Assembly: GCA_964016985.1 (NCBI GenBank)
Contig: OZ024821.1
Span: 124,494,035 to 124,558,034, forward strand
Source of the DNA: Anodontia alba
Lineage: Eukaryota; Mollusca; Bivalvia; Lucinida; Lucinidae
DNA length: 64,000 nt
Direction: 5' to 3'
Part shown: positions 61,801 through 64,000 of the stretch, one piece after another
Layout of the letters: each line of letters starts with the position of its first letter
Position numbering within the stretch: position 1 is the first letter of the stretch
The notes under the pieces: generated by a model
Told to the model about the DNA's origin: nothing
What the model saw: only the letters and a program-made list of their open reading frames with translations
Databases searched by the model: none
Position numbers and translations under genes: made by a program

Positions 61801-63722
61801 AGTGAAATTTCTTACTTGGGTACAAATTTCAGCAAACCAAATTTTAATACAAATTTTGATACATATTTCAGCAAACTACATTCTGATATACATTGTTTTT
61901 GATAATTTTTCCGAAAAATAAAGTTTGACAGTTCATGTAAATTTTCTCCTGAGAAGAAAATTTGCATAAAATGTCAAAGCCTATTTTTAAAGCCTCGTTT
62001 GGTGCAACAAAGCCCAGATAAGAGGCTTTGATATTTCCTGCAAGTTGTTGGCATCGTGCACATAATGTAAAAGTCTATAAGGAGACAACTTGCATGAAAT
62101 ATCAAAGCCTTATCTGGAAAAAAAAAAACAAAAGAAAAAGTCGTCAATTTGCCAGTAATGTCCTCTGTTGAGTCACAGTTTGTTTCGGGCAAATGCGCAT
62201 GAATGCACACGGATGTGGACGTCCGACCGTAACTTGAAGAATGTATTTTCACTGTGGATCCACTGGGACAGGTTATTATCCCTTGCTCGCTTTCCAAATG
62301 ATAACTTGATTACCTGATTTAAAGGAAAATAGTATAGGAACAGTTTAAAAAGGCCGCACTTACCATAAATATTCGAACAAGCGGACCTTATCAAACAGGG
62401 CAGGTCCAAATCAATTATGTGGAATTGATGTATCTGGCAAATTTCCAAACAATTTTACAAAGGAGACAACTTTTGTGAATTCATGTTAACTTTCCAAAGG
62501 CTCTTTTAAAAAGGGTCTACTCTTAAGGAAAATAATTATTTCCGTGGGAAACAATTTTTTCCCTTTTAGAATAGACCTATTTTTAGAAGAGAGACAAAAC
62601 ATTTAACAGAGTTGCCTCCCTTGAAAGTGTGGTTGTATTCAATAAAGTGAATAGTTTGTTCAGGGCTTACGGTGTTTTCCGTTCATATTTGTTTTTACTC
62701 AACGCCAGTACTTGTTCAAATACTATAGCCAAACTTTAAAGCAAAGGTATCCTAATATTTTGGGTACTATACATACGACAAAATACGCACCATTTGTCAC
62801 TACCTGGGCTAATTCAGCAGACGGCAAATTGATGATTTTTTCCAGAAAAACAGACTTTACAGATACAGATTTTTGAAAAGAAATTGTCCTTTGGCTTTCT
62901 GCTTTAAGTGTTTTGATTGTGGTGCTGTTGCTTTAAGTGCGTCCTTCTTTCACTTTGGTGTCTTGGATGCAAGGTGTTAGGTAATTGTACAAATTTCTGA
63001 TCATTGCCTTCCTTTCTATTTATTATTTAATGCAAATTGTCTCCTGAGGAGACAATATATTTTTAGATAAAATCCATGTAGTAGTCTCCAAAAATATAAT
63101 GACCATAACTGAACCATATTCCATTATACTAAGGCTGAATTCGACAGGTCTACGAGTAAATGGCATCTCATCCCATTGACCTCTACACGAAAAATCCTCA
63201 CACTAAAAACAAGTATCCCAATGGTCAGTGATCGCTAATCTGACACATAGTAGTCTTAATTGGCTAACCGTTATACTTGCTCTTAGACTTCGATCTTCTA
63301 CAGCATAATGTATGTTGACTGTACTCATAAAAATCGTCTCACCGGGGCGATTCAGATGAGTACACTCAACATACCATTTTATGATAAAATAAAAAAAATT
63401 CCTTAAATATTTATTTTCTTGAACAATCGGAAGAATGTCGTAGGGACTCAAAAGCGAGTTCGAATGAGCCATGGTAAACGAGCTATCGGTGGTCGAGCTA
63501 CGGAAACTCAACTGTATTTAGGATGAAAAACTCACCTTGGCATATACCGTCAATGATTATGTGTTCTGCGTCACAAACACATGTGTAATCTCCATCAACA
63601 AGTATACACTCTTCAAACTGGTTACAGCCTGTAAGAGTTGTTGCCACCAAATATGCTCCCGACTCATTGCGTTCGCAAGAGTACATCGTTACACAATCGG
63701 CCGATGTAAAATTGGCTCCTAC
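30217..63722 (-). CDS. Giant secreted VWD-C8-TIL-E repeat protein, internal part (8 exons)
   Basis: Joined exons: 63722-63536, 61184-60931, 57828-57527, 51901-51612, 50845-50631, 48975-48789, 40811-40576, 30521-30217. The sum is 1976 nt, about 658 residues. All introns have GT donors and AG acceptors. Exon phases chain without conflict (0-1, 1-0, 0-2, 2-1, 1-0, 0-1, 1-0, 0-2). Domains in order: E (VWC/EGF-like), VWD, C8, TIL, E, VWD. Families with this order (IgGFc-binding protein, zonadhesin, SCO-spondin, von Willebrand factor, mucins) are extracellular and form disulfide-linked mucus, coat or matrix proteins; that role is inferred here. No signal peptide or transmembrane segment is in the window, so the protein is incomplete at both ends. 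Introns range from 0.77 to 10 kb and are full of transposons. I assign no symbol because the vertebrate names are not orthology-safe. Confidence 0.9.
31040..31285 (-). mobile_element. MITE of the same family, inverted
   Basis: CACTGACAGCACTGGTGGGT and GTCGATTGTCTGTCAGTGT are the inverse of the 15.6-kb copy. The central hairpin is reduced to AAACAGTGCAAATTTGCACT. Confidence 0.6.
31468..31533. repeat. Hairpin GCGCCCAGCGAAGACTC
   Basis: GCCCAGCGAAGACTCAGATC pairs with GATCAGAGTCTTCGCTGGGC. Related, less perfect copies are at 14895-15048, 30108-30176, 50520-50575 and 53090-53162. Confidence 0.72.
31585..32063. mobile_element. TTAA-flanked MITE (piggyBac-like)
   Basis: Both ends read TTAA next to AGGGGAACGCA or its inverse, giving an 11-bp terminal inverted repeat and a TTAA target duplication, the signature of piggyBac-type insertion. 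The interior has no ORF. It contains GACGTCA (CRE-like) and two mirrored GCCGCCAT/ATGGCGGC (YY1-like) motifs. Confidence 0.8.
32099..32166. repeat. Hairpin AAACAGTGTAGAGTC
   Basis: GCAAACAGTGTAGAGTCTG pairs with ATGATGTATACTGTTTGC; centre GGTTTCTAACGAGCCG. It starts 35 bp right of the TTAA-flanked MITE. Confidence 0.7.
32170..32950. other. Intron, nothing recognised
   Basis: AT-rich DNA between the 32.1-kb hairpin and the LINE. It is inside the 10-kb VWD gene intron. Confidence 0.6.
32955..35110 (-). pseudogene. L1-like LINE reverse transcriptase and C-terminal domain, broken
   Basis: Read on the minus strand: an RT start (CIPKDIKPRRFLTNYRTISLL), FEKTFDSVSW, GCRQGDPVPT, QYADDTSVILDG (catalytic YADD), KLLGIHF and a thumb domain. 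After the inserted Penelope tail at 33384-33607 come LKAAIKS and a C-terminal CYFC zinc-knuckle-like motif. Frameshifts and stops are present and the endonuclease is missing, so it is dead. Its 5' edge abuts another Penelope tail at 35196. Confidence 0.82.
33384..33607 (+). mobile_element. Penelope-like 3' tail inserted in a LINE
   Basis: Runs from GAGGCGATTTGTTGTATG to TTTTCTCTTACC plus a T tract. It splits the minus-strand LINE frame between NIKTNFLQ (right side) and GLKAAIKS (left side), so it is younger than the LINE. Confidence 0.78.
35196..35471 (+). mobile_element. Penelope-like 3' tail only
   Basis: Begins at the sequence equivalent to the TALERSV region (GTCCCGGTGTTAGTC) and ends at TTCTCTTACC plus T tract. 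It lies immediately 5' of the L1-like LINE fragment. It is a severely 5'-truncated copy. Confidence 0.75.
35881..36465 (+). pseudogene. Reverse transcriptase C-terminal fragment
   Basis: This open frame of about 195 residues is nearly identical to the C-terminal half of the RT at 6215-7309 (STKIYDKRDDFDFD, GDVPRRTSYGV, YRFRKIVGKSNF, MRQTACLVVN). The catalytic palm motifs are missing because of 5' truncation. The open frame suggests recent insertion rather than function. Confidence 0.82.
36531..36851 (-). CDS. Second copy of the basic antisense ORF
   Basis: It has 106 residues, the same length and frame as 5823-6143, with scattered substitutions (MTQDKTYNKSPRRINHK, TALERSVEQTTVG). It ends 63 bp from the RT stop. 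Conservation of length between two independent insertions is the main reason to list it. Confidence 0.4.
   Translation of the reverse strand: MTQDKTYNKSPRRINHKAPKSKTNTGTTALERSVEQTTVGFKALLQLANFTLGLDAYLNTEIHKNAFRIKAHNSVNASKRKHKNQINHYNKQRRVLMANSTVCQSK
37290..38980. other. Intron, mostly unrecognised
   Basis: Holds a relative of the 300-bp MITE at about 37690-37880 (TAAAACCTGGAC; GGCAAACACTACAGACTC) and the GATA microsatellite; otherwise no signal. Confidence 0.55.
38134..38158. repeat. (GATA)n microsatellite
   Basis: Six GATA units in the large intron between VWD exons 40576-40811 and 30217-30521. Confidence 0.9.
38989..39292 (-). mobile_element. Penelope-like 3' tail
   Basis: On the plus strand it begins at GGTAAGAGAAAAGTCC, the constant terminus, and extends through the TALERSVEQTT segment of the antisense ORF. 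It lies within the long intron between exons 48789-48975 and 40576-40811. Confidence 0.75.
39856..40525 (-). mobile_element. Penelope-like copy, 3' region and last part of RT
   Basis: Constant terminus at 39856. It contains a frameshifted antisense ORF and a short RT C-terminus remnant (the LVVN-to-end region). It ends about 50 bp from the donor of the VWD exon at 40576-40811, inside the following intron. Confidence 0.75.
40576..40811 (-). CDS. VWD gene exon, N-terminal half of VWD domain (copy 2)
   Basis: This 236-nt exon runs phase 1 to 0, with a CTCTACAG acceptor and AAA/GTAAGT donor. It encodes PKCICTGHGDTHFHTYDGG, then YQGLCTYQITYIPGTCP, and ends TIILDQDHVVK. It is six codons shorter than copy 1. 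GDTHFHTYDG replaces GDPHTLTFYD. A Penelope-like fragment ends about 50 bp downstream of its donor. Confidence 0.92.
40880..40995. repeat. Hairpin MITE related to the CAGCAGACGAC family
   Basis: Core CTTGTTAATCGTCTGTC opposite GCAGACGATTCACATGAAAC. It lies about 70 bp right of the VWD exon at 40576-40811, in its upstream intron. Confidence 0.55.
41030..41310 (+). repeat. SINE family A
   Basis: Includes the tRNA-like head region (GCCGCCGGGTCCGGCAAC), the body GGTTAACCGCTAAGAGGAC and the 3' end TGACTGGGCCG. It is one of the longer copies. Confidence 0.55.
41425..41610. repeat. Hairpin MITE with CAGCAGACGAC ends
   Basis: TTTCAGCAGACGACAATTTC at left and TTGTCCGCTGAATTTGCCC at right; central TGCAAACTGCTTCCCTGGGA hairpin. 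Confidence 0.6.
42553..42784 (-). repeat. SINE family A
   Basis: Reverse orientation. The right end carries the complement of a box B-like sequence (GGTGGTCGAACACG) and the left end the 3' tail. The body matches the other copies. Confidence 0.6.
43216..43790 (+). pseudogene. LINE endonuclease N-terminal part
   Basis: Reads LSFVHYNVQSISNTIDIF, FDVLAFIETWL (the first two APE endonuclease motifs), VEGIWI and NNTIVTGAF, then KITDICEQFALYQTIT, with two or three frame changes. The residue that follows VTG in active enzymes (DFN) is lost. It is a dead copy. Confidence 0.75.
44005..44262 (-). repeat. SINE family A, best head
   Basis: Reverse orientation. Read on the minus strand it starts with GGGTTCGACCCCCACC, a near-consensus pol III box B, and ends GTAAAACCTCAACACAAAC. 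Adjacent to a 30-base A tract at 44268-44297. Confidence 0.65.
45795..46205 (-). pseudogene. LINE C-terminal remnant
   Basis: Minus-strand reading gives NPMCACGDMKDNGQFLIHCP and ITDNLLRSIEEL, the cysteine/histidine tail typical of Jockey/RTE-type LINE ORFs. Upstream it is degraded. Confidence 0.6.
46500..46850 (-). pseudogene. LINE reverse transcriptase remnant
   Basis: Contains EKILQWAKKWSV and related out-of-frame pieces, a match to the region after the RT YADD motif. It probably belongs to the same element as 45795-46205, with other repeats between them. Confidence 0.5.
46860..48060. other. Intron, nothing recognised
   Basis: AT-rich, short open stretches only; no repeat family of this window seen. 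Confidence 0.55.
48392..48741. mobile_element. TA-flanked MITE in VWD gene intron
   Basis: Starts TACAGTCGACCCTCAATGA and ends AGCGACTGTA. An internal hairpin lies around TTGCCTCATCAAGGCGATT. Its right end is about 45 bp from the E exon at 48789. A related sequence with the same right part is next to the paralogous exon (63290-63516). Confidence 0.65.
48789..48975 (-). CDS. VWD gene exon, E module (copy 2)
   Basis: This 187-nt exon runs phase 0 to 1, with a TTGCAG acceptor and GTGAGT donor. It encodes 62 residues: VGANFKTADCGTMYTC, a Gly/Ala-rich spacer, LYEECIPVDGDYTCVCD and ending DGRCQ. All cysteines of copy 1 are conserved. The introns on both sides are also recognisably similar to those around copy 1, showing that the duplication included non-coding DNA. 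Confidence 0.93.
49200..50090. other. Intron, one hairpin only
   Basis: A CT-rich tract (49266-49320) and a hairpin-family fragment at 49868-49985 (GTCAGCAGG; TGTCGTCTGCTG). Confidence 0.55.
50091..50240 (-). mobile_element. Diverged Penelope-like 3' tail
   Basis: Plus-strand start GGTAACAGAAAAGTCCCGGG and the following GAGTGCCACAATCACAA match the constant end of the family. The rest has diverged. It lies in the intron left of the TIL exon. Confidence 0.55.
50631..50845 (-). CDS. VWD gene exon, TIL domain and start of E module
   Basis: This 215-nt exon runs phase 1 to 0. The split codon with the C8 exon gives Tyr, making FCPYPCGANATYDNY at the junction. It continues with a Pro-rich insert (PNPPPPVP), ACICKDGYVLE, EGECGC and ends DGNYYS. 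I chose the donor TCA/GTAAGTGC at 50630: it is a near-perfect consensus, leaves phase 0, and joins GNYYS to VGANF of the next exon, as the family requires. A second possible donor (GTATGT at 50580) would leave phase 2 and break the frame. Confidence 0.9.
50908..51007. repeat. CCCAGCGGG-ended element, diverged
   Basis: Begins CCCAGCGGGCAAACAAC and ends GAGTCCCTGCTGAG, with inner ACATTGAAACAATGTC and TTGTTTCAACGTTGA pairs. It lies in the short intron between the C8 and TIL exons. Confidence 0.6.
51315..51611. repeat. Minisatellite of about 31 bp abutting the C8 exon donor
   Basis: Units of ACTTAGTGTAAATATGGTAA repeat about eight to nine times with variation. On the gene strand the unit reads CTAAGTGTTT..TTTACCATATTTACA, and the real splice donor GTAAGTGTTTTACCATATTT is itself the first unit. 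Confidence 0.82.
51612..51901 (-). CDS. VWD gene exon, C8 domain
   Basis: This 290-nt exon runs phase 2 to 1, with an ATTTTAG acceptor and CCAT/GTAAGTG donor. The 96 residues contain nine cysteines and the C8 core: NAYCGLILDPNGPFQEC, FFFNCKYDVCAYL, KCNALEDFMRHC and ATFCP at the end. C8 domains follow VWD domains and precede TIL, as here. The usual cysteine-Trp-Arg segment before TFCP is replaced by GSGPISIRN. The donor lies directly against a short minisatellite. Confidence 0.93.
52572..52808 (+). repeat. tRNA-derived SINE with (TTA)n tail
   Basis: The head has box A (TGGTGCAGTGGTAAAGCG) and box B (GGGTTCTATCCC). The body includes a conserved-domain-like sequence (CCTTGAGCAAGAGACTTTA, then CACATTGCTTAG). 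The 3' end is a TTA microsatellite (52769-52808). All three parts in order make a full-length SINE likely. It lies outside the exons, in the intron right of the C8 exon. Confidence 0.75.
53610..53745. repeat. Degenerate short tandem repeat, block 1
   Basis: Units like ATTCATTACAACGCTAT repeat about eight times with variable spacing. The same unit returns at 54583-54860. Confidence 0.75.
54141..54372. mobile_element. MITE with TTGTTCAAA-type inverted ends
   Basis: Left GTTGTTCAAAAGTAACGAT, right ATGCTTTGAACAACTGG. Internal pairs include GTTAGTTAACGA with TCGTTAAGCTAAC. The centre has an inverted TTTTTTCAGC pair. Confidence 0.65.
54583..54860. repeat. Degenerate short tandem repeat, block 2
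   Basis: Units such as ATTCATTACAATGTTATTC and TAACGATATTTATTATAACG. Separated from block 1 by a MITE (54141-54372) and unique sequence. Confidence 0.75.
55020..55730. repeat. Three tandem units of about 190-200 bp with a GACGGACGGACAG end
   Basis: TTTCAGGATTCTGAAAA occurs at about 55121, 55320 and 55511, each followed by CTTCAGACCAT and AGGAGGAGTTGCG. The right end has GACGGACGGACAGACAG and a GCCACTTTTTTGGTGGC hairpin. Intronic, between the VWD C-half and C8 exons. Confidence 0.78.
55740..56505. other. Intron, nothing recognised
   Basis: No exon or repeat family seen. Confidence 0.55.
56510..57220 (+). mobile_element. Penelope-like copy, second subfamily
   Basis: 56515-56640 reads as an RT C-terminus (VVRQTACMVVNPITIDNFAS) with a stop. 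It is followed by a 3' region in which the minus strand is open at 56911-57201 with DRRTALERSV. The end (TGATCATTGCCTTCCTTTCT) differs from subfamily 1 and is shared with 62879-63030. It sits in the intron between the VWD C-half and C8 exons. Confidence 0.65.
57290..57425 (+). repeat. SINE family A, 3' part
   Basis: GGTTAACTGCTTATAGGAC, GGTAAACTGACAGCGCTCG and AAAACGTCAGCGAAAAC match the family tail. It lies in an intron of the VWD gene about 100 bp from the exon at 57527. Confidence 0.55.
57527..57828 (-). CDS. VWD gene exon, C-terminal half of VWD domain (copy 1)
   Basis: This 302-nt exon runs phase 0 to 2, with a TTTCAG acceptor and GT/GTAAGC donor. It encodes VNGVSWAAPY, a hydrophobic beta-rich stretch, MFDGRHRVKIII, then GMCGDC and a tail ending QQYNEDEN. 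The CxxC motif of VWD domains is kept as CGDC. The loop after it (IEPPDTYRTRDG) lacks the Asn/Asp-rich calcium-loop pattern of the second copy (CGNCDGDSTNDY). Exon size and phases match the copy at 30217-30521. Confidence 0.92.
57957..58045. repeat. Hairpin element, GGGGCTACTCT family, diverged
   Basis: GCAAAGAATTTACCCCC opposite GAGCAAATTCTTTCC. In the intron about 130 bp right of the VWD exon at 57527-57828. Confidence 0.5.
58780..60838. repeat. Intronic minisatellite, about 18 units of about 113 bp
   Basis: The marker GTACACCGAGTAGTGAC recurs near 58860, 58974, 59086, 59198, 59309, 59421, 59535, 59648, 59760, 59873, 59985, 60099, 60212, 60325, 60438, 60549, 60663 and, degraded, 60776. Each unit also has AAGGCTTTAACGATCCTGCA and TGTTGTTGCTATGCAGTTGT. 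It fills the intron between the two halves of the first VWD domain and ends about 90 bp before the exon at 60931. Confidence 0.93.
60931..61184 (-). CDS. VWD gene exon, N-terminal half of VWD domain (copy 1)
   Basis: This 254-nt exon runs phase 1 to 0, with acceptor TTTTGTAG and donor AAG/GTATGA. It encodes a classic VWD opening: CVCTYSGDPHTLTFYD, then WIHFQGTCTYSLMAASH, and ends IIFDQGNKIK. GDPHxxTFD and FQGxCxYxL are the family hallmarks. The split codon with the preceding E exon gives Glu. It sits just right of the 113-bp minisatellite, which fills most of the following intron. Confidence 0.93.
61320..61482. repeat. Hairpin MITE with CAGCAGACGAC ends
   Basis: TTTTAGCAGACGGCATTT at left and CGCCTGCTGAATTAGCC at right; core TTCATGCAAATTGTCTCC opposite GCATGAATGTCAAAG. 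In the intron right of the VWD N-half exon. Confidence 0.65.
62506..62600. repeat. Hairpin element, GGGGCTACTCT family
   Basis: AGGGTCTACTCTTAAGGAAA opposite TTTTCCCTTTTAGAATAGACC. Confidence 0.6.
62815..63070. repeat. Hairpin MITE interrupted by a Penelope-like tail
   Basis: Left part ATTCAGCAGACGGCAAATTG to 62875, right part GCAAATTGTCTCCTGAGGAG from 63032. The inserted piece is 62879-63030. Confidence 0.55.
62879..63030 (+). mobile_element. Penelope-like 3' tail, second subfamily, nested in a hairpin MITE
   Basis: Matches 57070-57220 (TTGGCTTTCTGCT; TGATCATTGCCTTCCTTTCT). It interrupts a hairpin MITE whose two halves lie at 62815-62875 and 63032-63070. Confidence 0.6.
63536..63722 (-). 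CDS. VWD gene exon, E module (copy 1)
   Basis: This 187-nt exon starts in phase 0 after an AG acceptor and ends in phase 1 at a GTGAG donor. It encodes 62 residues beginning VGANF, then a six-cysteine-type pattern (ADCVTMYSC, GC, EEC, YTCVCD, DGICQ). It is the E/VWC-like module that follows TIL and precedes the next VWD. It matches the exon at 48789-48975 in length, phase and about 70% of residues. The exon that should supply the preceding GNYYS-type residues lies off the right edge. Confidence 0.9.
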
Positions 63723-64000
63723 CTGAAATTTACATGAATGACAGGACTTGAAATAAGAAAAGGAGTTTTATGGCATATATGGACAGCGTAGGTCAGGTAA
63801 ACCTGCGCATGGGTGCAGTCTTAGAGGGACATACCTTTGTCCGCAAACATAATCAGAGTTTTTGTAGAAAAAATTGAAATAACAACAACAGAAATAGTTC
63901 TGATCATACTCCATACTCCCGCACATACTGACATGGACTGACATCCCCACTCCGTTCTCACTGGAGTGAGCGTTGGTGTGTATGAGGGCGGTTTTTAAAG

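Overview
This is a 64-kb stretch of animal nuclear DNA: AT-rich, intron-containing and packed with short palindromic transposons, SINEs, LINE fragments and Penelope-like reverse transcriptase copies. The repeat types and the gene family point to a mollusc, most likely a bivalve. That taxonomic call is an inference; no species is claimed.

The only conventional host gene I can support lies on the minus strand and runs right to left from about 63.7 kb to 30.2 kb. It has eight recognised exons (63536-63722, 60931-61184, 57527-57828, 51612-51901, 50631-50845, 48789-48975, 40576-40811, 30217-30521). Every intron has GT/AG ends and every junction keeps the reading frame. The exons encode about 658 residues of a secreted, cysteine-rich VWD-C8-TIL-E repeat protein, in the class of IgGFc-binding protein, zonadhesin and gel-forming mucins. 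The order is E, VWD (2 exons), C8, TIL, E, VWD (2 exons), so the gene is built from a five-exon cassette of about 410 codons. The signal peptide and 5' end lie beyond the right edge. The next C8 exon would be to the left, and I could not find it in 1-30216.

Region by region: 1-2.8 kb holds a SINE, microsatellites and low-complexity tracts. 2.8-7.7 kb holds a LINE tail, an inverted-repeat element and the longest Penelope-like copy, inserted in a repeat whose empty version sits at 2.85-3.2 kb. 8.8-20.9 kb holds many MITEs, an LTR-type gag remnant with tRNA-like sequences (10.5-12 kb) and a cluster of five palindromic MITEs (15.9-19.8 kb). 22.5-23.5 kb is a tandem duplication involving a TA-flanked MITE. 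26-32 kb has more MITEs, including a TTAA-flanked one, plus the last recognised VWD exon. 33-40.5 kb is a retroelement graveyard: an L1-like LINE broken by a Penelope-like tail, plus further copies. 41-46.9 kb has SINEs and two or three LINE remnants. 48.7-63.7 kb carries the denser gene exons, with introns containing a 113-bp minisatellite (58.8-60.8 kb), a minisatellite growing out of a splice donor (51.3-51.6 kb) and further tandem repeats.

The most noteworthy signals are the phase-perfect cassette duplication of the VWD gene with conserved flanking introns, and a reverse transcriptase family whose many 5'-truncated copies share one fixed 3' end and carry an ORF on the opposite strand.
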